From positions 1 to 38,764 of the forward strand of contig JAFGGE010000090.1 in the NCBI GenBank assembly GCA_016930745.1: DNA of 38,764 nt. The letters run 5' to 3'. The notes beneath the pieces are model-generated. The model had not been told where the DNA came from, searched no databases, and worked only from the letters and a program-made list of their open reading frames with translations. The stretch comes from Sedimentisphaerales bacterium (lineage in GTDB: Bacteria > Planctomycetota > Phycisphaerae > Sedimentisphaerales > Anaerohalosphaeraceae). Shown piece by piece: positions 27,484 to 36,053 of the stretch. Made by a program: the position numbers and the translations under genes. Position 1 is the stretch's first letter. Each line of letters opens with the position of its first letter.

Positions 27484-28359
27484 ATGCGATTTACCAAGAT
27501 GCAAGGGCTGGGAAATGATTATGTGTATGTCAACTGCTTCGCTGAGCAGGTGGCCGATCCCTCTTCTCTGGCTGTCGGGATCAGCAACCGGCATTTTGGC
27601 GTCGGTTCGGATGGGCTGATTCTGATTTGCCCATCCGAGATCGCGGATGCCCGGATGCGGATGTTCAATGCCGACGGCTCCGAGGCGCAGATGTGCGGCA
27701 ATGGAATCCGCTGTCTGGCCAAGTACGTATACGACCATGGGCTCACCGAAGCGGGCGGGCCGTTTTCCGTGCCGGGAAAGGAAACCTTCGAATCTTCCCT
27801 GCGAATCGAGACCCAGCGGGGAATCCTGACGCTGGGTCTTTCTCTAGGGGAAAACGGGACCGTGGATCGTGTCTGTGTGAATATGGGCCAACCGATCCTG
27901 CCGGGACCGCAGATCCCAGTGGCGTTATCCGCCGATCCGGTCGTCAATGAGCCGATCGAGGCGGCCGGAGTGGAACTCCATATGACATGCGTGTCTATGG
28001 GCAATCCGCATGCGGTGTTTTTCGTGGATGATCTGTCGCTGGTGGATTTACCCGTCCTGGGGCCGGCCCTGGAACATCATGATTTGTTTCCGGAGCGGGT
28101 CAATGTACACTTTGTCAAGGTCGCCGGCCCGAACGAATTTACCATGATTACATGGGAACGGGGCAGCGGGATTACGCTGGCCTGCGGGACGGGGGCTTGC
28201 GCCTGTTGCGTGGCGGGTGTTTTAACCGGCCGAACCGAAGCCAACACATTAGCGCATCTGCCGGGCGGCGACCTGGAGCTGTACTGGCGCCAGGAGGACA
28301 ACTGCGTCTACATGACCGGTCCGGCAATAGAGGTCTTTACCGGCGACTGGCCGGAGTAA
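27484..28359 (+). CDS. dapF: Diaminopimelate epimerase
   Basis: A 291-residue cytoplasmic enzyme that converts LL- to meso-diaminopimelate for lysine and peptidoglycan. The opening FTKMQGLGNDYVYV is canonical. The two catalytic cysteines are intact: Cys71 in MCGNGIRCLAKY and Cys234 in LACGTGACAC, as is HFGVGSDGLILI. The ATG at 27484 is chosen since GAGG lies 6 nt upstream and the family start is MxFxKMxGxGND; an ATG five codons earlier lies in the leader. It uses the promoter at 27419-27447. A sodium:solute symporter follows after 57 bp, probably co-transcribed. Confidence 0.97.
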   Translation: MRFTKMQGLGNDYVYVNCFAEQVADPSSLAVGISNRHFGVGSDGLILICPSEIADARMRMFNADGSEAQMCGNGIRCLAKYVYDHGLTEAGGPFSVPGKETFESSLRIETQRGILTLGLSLGENGTVDRVCVNMGQPILPGPQIPVALSADPVVNEPIEAAGVELHMTCVSMGNPHAVFFVDDLSLVDLPVLGPALEHHDLFPERVNVHFVKVAGPNEFTMITWERGSGITLACGTGACACCVAGVLTGRTEANTLAHLPGGDLELYWRQEDNCVYMTGPAIEVFTGDWPE

Positions 28360-28416
28360 AATTTCCGAATCCGGGGCATGTTCATAATCTGCTCTTGACA
28401 ACAGGAAGGCAAAGGA

Positions 28417-30021
28417 ATGAGCGGGCACTTCACAGGTCTCGACGGGATTGTTTTGCTGATTTACTTTGCCGGGACGATGTCGATTGGCTTCTTTTTTTAT
28501 CGCAAAAGCCGCTCTACGGAGGGTTTCACGGCCGCCTCGCGATCCCTGCCGGGCTGGGCGTGCGGACTGAGCATCTTTGCGACGTATCTGAGCAGCATCA
28601 GTTTTTTGGCCCTTCCCGGCAAGGCGTATGCGGCCAACTGGAATCCATTTGTGTTCAGCCTGTCTCTTCCGCTTGCGACATGGATTGCGGTGCGTTTTTT
28701 TCTGCCTTATTATCGAAGGACAGGCGAAGTGTCGGCCTATGCCCACCTGGAGCATCGGTTTGGCCCGTGGGCGCGGGGATATGTAAGCCTGTTTTACCTG
28801 CTTACCCAGCTTGCCCGGATGGGCGTAGTAATGTACCTGATCGCGCTGTCTCTCTCGGTGCTGCTGGGGTGGAACATCATTGGAATCATTCTTTTGACCG
28901 GTATCTCGGTGACTATTTACGCATTCGTCGGCGGAATCGTGGCGGTTATCTGGGCGGATGCCTTACAGGCGATTGTCCTGATGATCGGAGCGGCGGTGTG
29001 TTCGATTCTCATGCTGTTTTATATTCCGGAAGGTCCCGGACAGATCTTTACGATCGCCGCCGAGCACCGCAAATTCAGCCTGGGCGGCTTTGACTGGTCC
29101 TGGACGGCGCCGACCTTCTGGGTGGTGCTGGTATACGGAGTGGTTATCAACCTGCAGAACTTCGGCATCGACCAGAACTATATTCAACGGTATATCGCAT
29201 CCCGCTGTGAAAAGGAAGCTCGTAAGAGCATCTGGTTGGGAGGTCTGTTGTATCTGCCTGTGTCGGCCGTTTTCTTTTTCATCGGAACCGAGTTGTTCGC
29301 CTTCTACAGCGCCCGGCCGGAATATCTGGCCGAAGTCAAACAGATCGCCGCCCGGCAGGCCTTGTTGAAGGACGGATTGGACGAATCGCAGCCGGAGTAT
29401 GAGCAACGAATGACAGAAAGGATCGAAACCCTCAAAGAATCCGAGATCGGCGACAGCGTCTTTCCGCACTTTATCGGACGGATGCTGCCGCGGGGGATTA
29501 CAGGATTGCTCATTGCGGCAATCTTTGCGGCGGGGATGAGCACCGTTTCTACAAGCCTGAATTCGTCGGCAACGCTCCTCGTAACCGATTGGTATAAACG
29601 CTACTTCAATAGACAAAGCACGGAACGTCAGTCCATGGCGGCTCTGTACACGGCCACGGTTGTCTGGGGCATTCTGGGAACGATGGTCGCCCTTGTCATG
29701 GTCAACACCACCGGCAATATCCTGGATGTATGGTGGAACTGGGCCGGTATCTTAAGCGGCGGGATGCTGGGGCTTTTTCTGCTGGGCCTGATCAGCCGAA
29801 AGGCCAATAACGCCGTTGCGATCATAAGCGTACTGCAGGGTTTGTTCGTAATCGCATGGATCACGCTGTCCGTGAAGACACCATCGATCCCGGCATCGCT
29901 GCAATGGCATGTGCATGAATTTCTGATTCCCGTTCTGGGGGTAGCGAGTATTCTGTTCACCGGATTGCTGCTGAGCTGTTTATACAGCAGGCTCTCCGCC
30001 TGTCGCCGCTCGATTACCTGA
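28417..30021 (+). CDS. Sodium:solute symporter (SSS family)
   Basis: A 534-residue inner-membrane protein of about 13 membrane segments. The N-terminus fits the SSS fold: LIYFAGTMSIGFFFYRKSRS, then LPGWACGLSIFATYLSSISF, and the family-typical GGIVAVIWADALQAIVLM. The C-terminal part contains GMSTVSTSLNSSATLLVTDWY, also characteristic. It takes up a sugar, organic acid or similar solute with Na+. The substrate cannot be told; sugars are common substrates in this family and would suit the neighbouring glycosidase, but dapF beside it offers no hint. AAGG lies about 9 nt before the ATG at 28417. Confidence 0.9.
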   Translation: MSGHFTGLDGIVLLIYFAGTMSIGFFFYRKSRSTEGFTAASRSLPGWACGLSIFATYLSSISFLALPGKAYAANWNPFVFSLSLPLATWIAVRFFLPYYRRTGEVSAYAHLEHRFGPWARGYVSLFYLLTQLARMGVVMYLIALSLSVLLGWNIIGIILLTGISVTIYAFVGGIVAVIWADALQAIVLMIGAAVCSILMLFYIPEGPGQIFTIAAEHRKFSLGGFDWSWTAPTFWVVLVYGVVINLQNFGIDQNYIQRYIASRCEKEARKSIWLGGLLYLPVSAVFFFIGTELFAFYSARPEYLAEVKQIAARQALLKDGLDESQPEYEQRMTERIETLKESEIGDSVFPHFIGRMLPRGITGLLIAAIFAAGMSTVSTSLNSSATLLVTDWYKRYFNRQSTERQSMAALYTATVVWGILGTMVALVMVNTTGNILDVWWNWAGILSGGMLGLFLLGLISRKANNAVAIISVLQGLFVIAWITLSVKTPSIPASLQWHVHEFLIPVLGVASILFTGLLLSCLYSRLSACRRSIT

Positions 30022-30032
30022 CGTGCTTGGAT

Positions 30033-30857
30033 TCACAAAAAACGATGGGGATCATTCTCCGGTGTATATTGTTCGGATTCGCCCACCGATAAATAATTCC
30101 GGGAATACAGAAATCCCAACAGAAGACGACGAAGTTTTCGCGCGGGAGCGGTTATGGCCCGATGCAATCGGATCCAAAAACTGGGACGCAGGATCGCTTC
30201 CTTCTGGGCCCGCGGCAGGGAAGGCCGGCAACAACGAAGACGATGTTTCGATAGATGATAAAAATCTTCTTTTTGAAGGCGCTGCCGCATCCGGCACATC
30301 AGCCACCGTAAACCAAAGGGGCCATCGCCGATGCATTGAGAAATCTGGAAATCGATCAAATACGGTTGGCCGTCCGATCCGACGAGAATATTGCTTTTTT
30401 TGTTGAGATCGAGGTACACAATGTGCCGCTCGTGGATGCGATGCAACAGCAAACCGAACCGATCGAAAAAGCCCTCGTCCACCTTCGGTTTCTCGTCCAG
30501 CGTAATTCCCTCAATGTACGTATAGACAAAACCGAACGATCCATATTCACAAAGGACATGGGGAACACAATCTAAATCCTGCAAACGACGAAGATTCTGC
30601 ACCTCGTTTCGTTGCAGAATCCGACCCAGCCAACGCAAACCAACCCCCAAGAAACTCTGTTTCCTCGCCATTTTCAGAACTACCCTGGCCGGAGCATCCT
30701 TGGCCTGATTTCGGCCTCGTCGATACAATCCGGTTTCGGCAAAGAAATCCCGCTTGAGAACTTCTACGCGGTCATACACGATACCCTGACAGCGAATGTG
30801 CGCCGGCAACCCTTTTTTGCCGCAGGCGTAAAAGTGATGTACCACCTTCCCAACCAT
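30033..30857 (-). CDS. Small kinase-fold protein (LPS kinase/WaaP-like)
   Basis: A 274-residue protein with a eukaryotic-like kinase fold resembling the Kdo/WaaP lipopolysaccharide kinases. All core residues appear present: K62 in VVLKMARK, E85 in NEVQNLRRL, D150 and N156 in YLDLNKKSNIL, and the metal aspartate D169 in LIDF. A basic C-terminus (HRAITAPARKLRRLLLGF) suggests membrane association. It ends the leftward rha operon, 52 bp after the aldolase-dehydrogenase, and converges with the symporter gene after 11 bp. It could modify lipopolysaccharide core sugars. Its place in a rhamnose operon that lacks a visible rhamnulokinase raises a sugar-kinase role, but nothing in its sequence shows this. 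Confidence 0.65.
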   Translation of the reverse strand: MVGKVVHHFYACGKKGLPAHIRCQGIVYDRVEVLKRDFFAETGLYRRGRNQAKDAPARVVLKMARKQSFLGVGLRWLGRILQRNEVQNLRRLQDLDCVPHVLCEYGSFGFVYTYIEGITLDEKPKVDEGFFDRFGLLLHRIHERHIVYLDLNKKSNILVGSDGQPYLIDFQISQCIGDGPFGLRWLMCRMRQRLQKEDFYHLSKHRLRCCRPSLPRAQKEAILRPSFWIRLHRAITAPARKLRRLLLGFLYSRNYLSVGESEQYTPENDPHRFL

Positions 30858-30909
30858 CTTCCCATTCTTCCACCGGTTTCAAAAACGTACTTCTCGCCTC
30901 CGACCTATA

Positions 30910-32871
30910 CTATCGCACCATCACCTGTCCCGCATCGGCCACCAGCGTTTGTCCGGTGATCCGCCGGGCGCGGTCGCTGCATAAAAAGACGATGGCGTCG
31001 GCGATGTCCCGGCCTTTGATCTCCTTGTTCAAAGCGGTCTTGCTGACATAATAGGGAATCACTTCATCGGGTTTGATTCCATATTTCTTTGCACAGACTC
31101 GAATGTACTGCGGATTCCAGATTTTTGACCCTTCGAAGACATTGCCCGGACAGACCGAGTTGACCCGTATGCCGTGCTGGCCCAGCTCCAGCGCCCAGCC
31201 GCGGGCCATATGGATCTCCCCTGCCTTGGTAGCGTTGTACGGCGTATTGTTTTTGCTGGCCTCCAAACCCGACTTGCTGGACAGGTTTACGATCGATCCG
31301 CCCATCCCCTGATCGATCATAATCCGGGCGGCATATTTGGCCATAAGGAAATAACCGGTCAAATTAACCTCCAGAGCCTGCCGCCATTTCCCGACCGGCA
31401 GATCGACCAGGGGATACGGAGGGGCCACTCCGGCCGCATTGACGAGAATATCGAGCCCGCCGAAAGTATCCAGAATCCCCTCGAACGTCGAAGCGACGCT
31501 TTCTTCGCTGGTTACGTCGCAATGACAAACCACCGTCGATGCCTTGAGAATCTCCCGGGTGATTGTCTGGGATGTCTCGGCGGCGGCAAGCGAATCGATA
31601 TCCAGAAGCGCGACCATGGCCCCCGCTTGCGCAAGACCGACGGCGATGCTGCGTCCCAGGCCGGAACCGGCTCCGGTGACCACCGCGATTCGATCCTTCA
31701 GATCCCCCCGGCTGACGCCTTCGACCAGAGCACGTCGGAAGGATTCCATCTCCCATTCATTAATGAAGGTTCGCTGCCGTTGGGACAAGATCGCAATGCC
31801 TCCCAGCGAACGGGCGTTAACCCGGATGAAGAAGGATCCAGCCGCAATATCCCGAATTGTTTTTGCGACGTTTTCCCTGGCGGCGACAAACAAGCCCTGA
31901 TTCTTTACCAAAAACGCCAAGGCAGGTTTATCTCCCTTTTCCTTCTGGCTTATTAAGCGGGCGGCAATCCGATCGGGCTCGACCTTGTCGATCCACAGGG
32001 CCGGGCCGTTGGCGTACACCAGCTCATCCGGCGATAAGGCTCCGGCGGCCAGCATCCCGGCGGCATCCTTTTGCATGATGAACCAGGCGATTTCATGATC
32101 CTGGAAGCGGTGAATCGGAAGGTATTGCCCGGTCGCCTGAAAAACGGCTTTTCGGATCGTCAATTTTGTTCGATCTATAACGTCCCGATCAATTTCCCTG
32201 ATACGATGAGGCAATGGATTTTTAAGACGATTACTGCAGGTTTTGATCACCTTACGAACCAGGCGAAGAGCCGCATTCGACGTAGGGGCCGTAACAAACA
32301 AGCCGTGTTTTTCCAGAAACAGGATCGCCGGTTTGCATCCATGCTCTACTTGATATGCCTGGACTCGTTTGGAAATAGTGCGGGCCAGCATGAAGCCGGG
32401 ATCGGTATAGGGCACCCATAACGGCGGCTTTTTTTCCTGGCGAAACAGCCTTTCCAGCAGGATTTTTCCGTTTTTGGCGTTGACATACGCCCCGACGACA
32501 TTCGGATGCAAGTGGATCACCGCCGTATCCAGAAAGGCGTGCAGATGCGCTTCTACCGAGGGGCGGGCATTGTCGTCCATATCGTCATCACAGGCCAGCA
32601 GCAGTCGATTCATCACCTCGGTCTCTCGACGCCGGGCATCCAGACCGGCAATGGCCTCATCCCGAATCACATCGAGAACCGCATCGAGCCGCATCCGCCG
32701 CCAGCCGCGTTTGCCGTCCATATCTTTTAATGCGGTGCCGCTGGCCTTGATAAACATATATTTCCCATCGGCTGTCTTGACGGAGGTGTTGCCCCCGCCG
32801 CCCTGCACAAGGGCCGGATCTTTTCCCGTATTGTTGGAAATCCGAATCAGCTCCGCCAGAGCTTTATCCAT
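30910..32871 (-). CDS. rhaEW: Rhamnulose-1-phosphate aldolase/lactaldehyde dehydrogenase fusion
   Basis: A 653-residue bifunctional enzyme. Residues 1-380 are a class II aldolase, with zinc ligands H120 and H122 (VIHLHP), H189 (LEKHGLFV) and an acidic residue E107. The second half is a short-chain dehydrogenase: TGAGSGLG at 399-406, NAAG at 478-481, Ser531/532, and catalytic Y545 and K549 in YNATK. It cleaves rhamnulose-1-phosphate to dihydroxyacetone phosphate and L-lactaldehyde, then likely oxidises the latter, as in the RhaEW/YuxG type. The ATG at 32871 has AAGGAG 10 nt upstream; a longer open frame upstream lies inside the permease gene. It follows the permease by 44 bp. Confidence 0.92.
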   Translation of the reverse strand: MDKALAELIRISNNTGKDPALVQGGGGNTSVKTADGKYMFIKASGTALKDMDGKRGWRRMRLDAVLDVIRDEAIAGLDARRRETEVMNRLLLACDDDMDDNARPSVEAHLHAFLDTAVIHLHPNVVGAYVNAKNGKILLERLFRQEKKPPLWVPYTDPGFMLARTISKRVQAYQVEHGCKPAILFLEKHGLFVTAPTSNAALRLVRKVIKTCSNRLKNPLPHRIREIDRDVIDRTKLTIRKAVFQATGQYLPIHRFQDHEIAWFIMQKDAAGMLAAGALSPDELVYANGPALWIDKVEPDRIAARLISQKEKGDKPALAFLVKNQGLFVAARENVAKTIRDIAAGSFFIRVNARSLGGIAILSQRQRTFINEWEMESFRRALVEGVSRGDLKDRIAVVTGAGSGLGRSIAVGLAQAGAMVALLDIDSLAAAETSQTITREILKASTVVCHCDVTSEESVASTFEGILDTFGGLDILVNAAGVAPPYPLVDLPVGKWRQALEVNLTGYFLMAKYAARIMIDQGMGGSIVNLSSKSGLEASKNNTPYNATKAGEIHMARGWALELGQHGIRVNSVCPGNVFEGSKIWNPQYIRVCAKKYGIKPDEVIPYYVSKTALNKEIKGRDIADAIVFLCSDRARRITGQTLVADAGQVMVR

Positions 32872-32915
32872 CTGTCTGTTGCTCCTTCTTTCAATAGGAT
32901 TAACCTTCTGCGCTA

Positions 32916-34706
32916 TTAAATAATCGTTTCCTCTTCTTGCACCGTCGGGCCGCTGTCTTTCCACATCCACAGAGAAGCGGCGGCAAACCAGACGATCGTG
33001 ACCGCCACTAAAATCCACTTCATCCGACTTAATTCCACGGCCCCGGCCAGGAAAAGCACACCGATGAATATCAGAATTCCCAGCGATACCCAACTGAGCG
33101 ATTTGGCTACTGTCTGGAACACGGGCAAAGAATACATTTTCCGCTGGTAAATAGCGCTAACGACAACATACAGAGCCGCCGCAACAAACCAGCCCGGCAG
33201 CGACACGAAATAAATCTGGATCTTGCCGGTCAGTACCAGTGACGCACAGGTAACAAGCGTAACAATCCAGGCAAGACCGGCGGCCCAGTTGAATACCTTG
33301 CCGCTGCGTTCGGCATAACTGCTTTCCAAACCGAATTTTCGCATCAGCCAGAAATCCACAAAAATCACAGCGCCCATAGGCATCAGGATCAGCCCGTACA
33401 ACGCCACAAAGTCAAGCAATTTCATCGCGATCGCCGGAAACATGCCCGCCATCGTGGCGATCGCGCCGGTAATAAGCGTCACTCGAAAACGCGACCACTT
33501 TGGCTGCAGGGCCTGAAAGGCCAGACCCGCCCGATAGATGGTCGGATTGGCCGTCGTCCAACCGGCGATAATCACGCACAGCAATCCCGCAAGACCTGCC
33601 GCACTGGCCGCCAGAGGTCCCGGCAAAGGAGTTGGAACGGTAATTTTCTTTTCCTCTTTGGTAATCACGCCCTGGTCGACCATCCCGTCTTCGATCTCCA
33701 TCGCCTCACGAATAAGTTCCGGCGTGAGGGAGGCCCCCTGCAGCGATTGTTGAGTATACTTATTCGTCGTATTCTGCGTCAGAAGATCAACCATGTACTG
33801 GTCGGGATGCGTGGTGTGGAGTTGAAAGGCAAACAGCATAGAAGCCGCAATCCAGGCCATGAAATGTCCGACATACATACCCGAAGCCGACGCCACCCCA
33901 TACCAGGATTTCTTCGCAAAACGGAATACCGAAAGATCGCTCATCCCCACATGCATCGCCATATTGCAGAACCATGCAAAAAACATGACATGCCAGAACG
34001 TAAACTTGGTCTGCCCCGGCAGGGGTTCCCCTCCCTTCCATATGGTCGTCTTGGCCAAAGACCATAAGTCTCCCGCGGATCGCACTTCGGTGCCGGTGGC
34101 ATCAATGAATTGTTTGAGCCCGACGAAACCAAATACCAGGAAGATCAGCACCATCCATGGAGAGGCGATATTGGCAAATTTGGCTACGGTTTCGTATCCA
34201 TAGGCGGCGACTAAAGCGATCAGCCCGCCGACAACGGCCACGGCCAGCACCCAGCCGATGCTATTGGGATACAGATCGTTCAATCCCGGCATCGGAAACT
34301 TAAACCACACCCCCAGCGCCGTCGCGGAGACAGTCACCATGGCTCCTGCCAGAAAACAGAACATGATGCCATTGGCCAAATTGTACAATGTGACCAGTTG
34401 GCGTCCGCAAATCTTTTCGAGCTGGTAATACAAGGTAAGCCGCGTCCGCGTTGCAATCGGCGCACAGAGAAACACCCAGCTCAAGACCGCCAGCGCGTTG
34501 CCCACAATCAGCCCGGCAATCAAGTCGAAGGCGCTGACGCCCGCGGCCACGAACAAAGGACCGATCATCAATTCGGTCCCGGCGCAATGTTCGCCGGCGT
34601 ACATGCCGATGAAGCTCTTGAAACCCAGAAGAGACCTCGACGGCACCGGCTCCCGCTCAAACTCGCTGTGTCCGGTGTCGTTTTGCGTTTTTTGTTCCTC
34701 GCTCAT
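32916..34706 (-). CDS. NCS1-like permease in the rha operon
   Basis: A 596-residue inner-membrane protein with about 12 hydrophobic segments. N-terminal YAGEHCAGTELMIGPLFVAA, and later GWTTANPTIYRAGLAFQAL and YGLILMPMGAVIFVDFWLMR, resemble the NCS1 cytosine/purine/allantoin transporter family. A polar insert of about 70 residues (around residues 315-385, containing EDGMVDQGVITKEEKK) sits between membrane segments. Its place between rhaA and rhaEW argues that it carries rhamnose or a related compound rather than a nucleobase, which would be an atypical substrate. ATG at 34706 is chosen because AAGG lies 7 nt upstream; a longer frame starts 27 bases earlier without a ribosome site. Confidence 0.8.
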   Translation of the reverse strand: MSEEQKTQNDTGHSEFEREPVPSRSLLGFKSFIGMYAGEHCAGTELMIGPLFVAAGVSAFDLIAGLIVGNALAVLSWVFLCAPIATRTRLTLYYQLEKICGRQLVTLYNLANGIMFCFLAGAMVTVSATALGVWFKFPMPGLNDLYPNSIGWVLAVAVVGGLIALVAAYGYETVAKFANIASPWMVLIFLVFGFVGLKQFIDATGTEVRSAGDLWSLAKTTIWKGGEPLPGQTKFTFWHVMFFAWFCNMAMHVGMSDLSVFRFAKKSWYGVASASGMYVGHFMAWIAASMLFAFQLHTTHPDQYMVDLLTQNTTNKYTQQSLQGASLTPELIREAMEIEDGMVDQGVITKEEKKITVPTPLPGPLAASAAGLAGLLCVIIAGWTTANPTIYRAGLAFQALQPKWSRFRVTLITGAIATMAGMFPAIAMKLLDFVALYGLILMPMGAVIFVDFWLMRKFGLESSYAERSGKVFNWAAGLAWIVTLVTCASLVLTGKIQIYFVSLPGWFVAAALYVVVSAIYQRKMYSLPVFQTVAKSLSWVSLGILIFIGVLFLAGAVELSRMKWILVAVTIVWFAAASLWMWKDSGPTVQEEETII

Positions 34707-34746
34707 TCGTTTTCCTTCCCCAATGGCCAACATCCTTATTATCCTG

Positions 34747-36009
34747 TCAGGAACGCTTACTCAAAACATGTTTCTCATACGTCTTGACCTCGTCCAGCCA
34801 TTTGACGCCGACCGGCACATCGTTTTTGCGGCAGTAATAATCCCAGACGGCGCTAAACGGCATGGTTTTCAACTCTTCAAGCAATGCCAGCCGCTCAGTA
34901 AAGTCGCCTTCCCTTTCGGCGGCTTTGAGCCTGTCCAGCGGCTCCAGCAGAGCATACAACAGGGCCTTGATCATGCAGCGCGTTCCGATCACCCAGGCGG
35001 CGATCCGGTTGATCGAGGCGTCAAAAAAGTCCAGGCCGATATGCACCCGGTCGATATATCCGCCGCGAATAATCTGCTGGGCAATAGCCCGCAGTTCGTC
35101 ATCCAGGATTACTACATGATCGCTGTCCCATCGCACCGGCCGGCTGACATGCAACAACAACTCATCCACAAACGTCAGCACGGAGGAAATCTTGTCGCTG
35201 ATGACCTCCGTCGGATGATAATGACCGGCATCCAGACACAACAGTTTCTTGTTGGCGACGGCATATCCCAGGTAAAATTCGTGTGATCCGGTGGTATAAC
35301 TCTCCGCGCCGATGCCAAAGAGCTTGCTCTCCACCGCATCCCGATTGTGCATGGGATCAAGCGGTTCGGCAAAAATCTCATCGAGCGATTTTTTCAGAAT
35401 TTCGCGGGGACCCTTTCGGTCCACCGGAATATCTTTGAAACCGTCCGGAATCCATACATTAGTCACCGTCGGCGTACCCAGGGCCTTGCCCATCGCCGCC
35501 CCGATCCGGCGGCAAACGATCCCATGCTCCACCCAAAAGCCGCGAATTCCTTCATCGTAACTGCTGAGTGTAAAACCGCTATTGGCCTTTGAATGCGAGA
35601 AAAATGTCGGGTTGAAATCCAGTCCCATCCCTTTGCTTTTAGCCCAATCGATCCATCCGGCAAAATGTTCCGGCTGCAGTTCGTTCCGTTCCATCCGCTT
35701 GCCTGCGGTCTCTGCATAAATAGCATGTAGGTTGAATCGATGCGTTCCGGGAATAAGAGATAATGCCTCATCGGCATCGGCACGAAGCTCATCAGGAGTT
35801 CGGGCCTTGCCGGGATAATTCCCCGTAACGGCCAGACCCCCATCCAGTCCCGCTTCAGGATTCTCAAATCCTCCCACATCATCTCCCTGCCAGCAATGCA
35901 GCGAAACCGGAATGGTAGCCAGCTTGTCCATCGCCGCATCCGTATCCACACCCAGTTCGGCATAGGCTTGTCTGGCCAGTTCGTATGCCTTCTCACTACG
36001 GTTTGCCAC
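34747..36009 (-). CDS. rhaA: L-rhamnose isomerase
   Basis: A 420-residue cytoplasmic enzyme that converts L-rhamnose to L-rhamnulose. Canonical segments are [14 protein letters not shown] near the N-terminus, [35 protein letters not shown] (metal-site region) and [20 protein letters not shown], which is nearly as in Escherichia coli RhaA. The length is normal. The start is GTG at 36009, with AAAGG 6 nt upstream. It is flanked by the long dehydrogenase (44 bp) and the permease (40 bp), in the same direction, so the operon assignment is strong. Confidence 0.97.
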   Translation of the reverse strand: MANRSEKAYELARQAYAELGVDTDAAMDKLATIPVSLHCWQGDDVGGFENPEAGLDGGLAVTGNYPGKARTPDELRADADEALSLIPGTHRFNLHAIYAETAGKRMERNELQPEHFAGWIDWAKSKGMGLDFNPTFFSHSKANSGFTLSSYDEGIRGFWVEHGIVCRRIGAAMGKALGTPTVTNVWIPDGFKDIPVDRKGPREILKKSLDEIFAEPLDPMHNRDAVESKLFGIGAESYTTGSHEFYLGYAVANKKLLCLDAGHYHPTEVISDKISSVLTFVDELLLHVSRPVRWDSDHVVILDDELRAIAQQIIRGGYIDRVHIGLDFFDASINRIAAWVIGTRCMIKALLYALLEPLDRLKAAEREGDFTERLALLEELKTMPFSAVWDYYCRKNDVPVGVKWLDEVKTYEKHVLSKRS

Positions 36010-36053
36010 GTCATTTCCTTTCTCTTGGTATTATCGAGCCGGTTGCAACGAGA

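Noticed and set aside
28152..29093. Open frame of 313 codons bridging dapF and the symporter gene
   Set aside because: It is a third-frame shadow crossing two genes whose products are recognised; its sequence is rich in Arg, Gly and Pro without motif.
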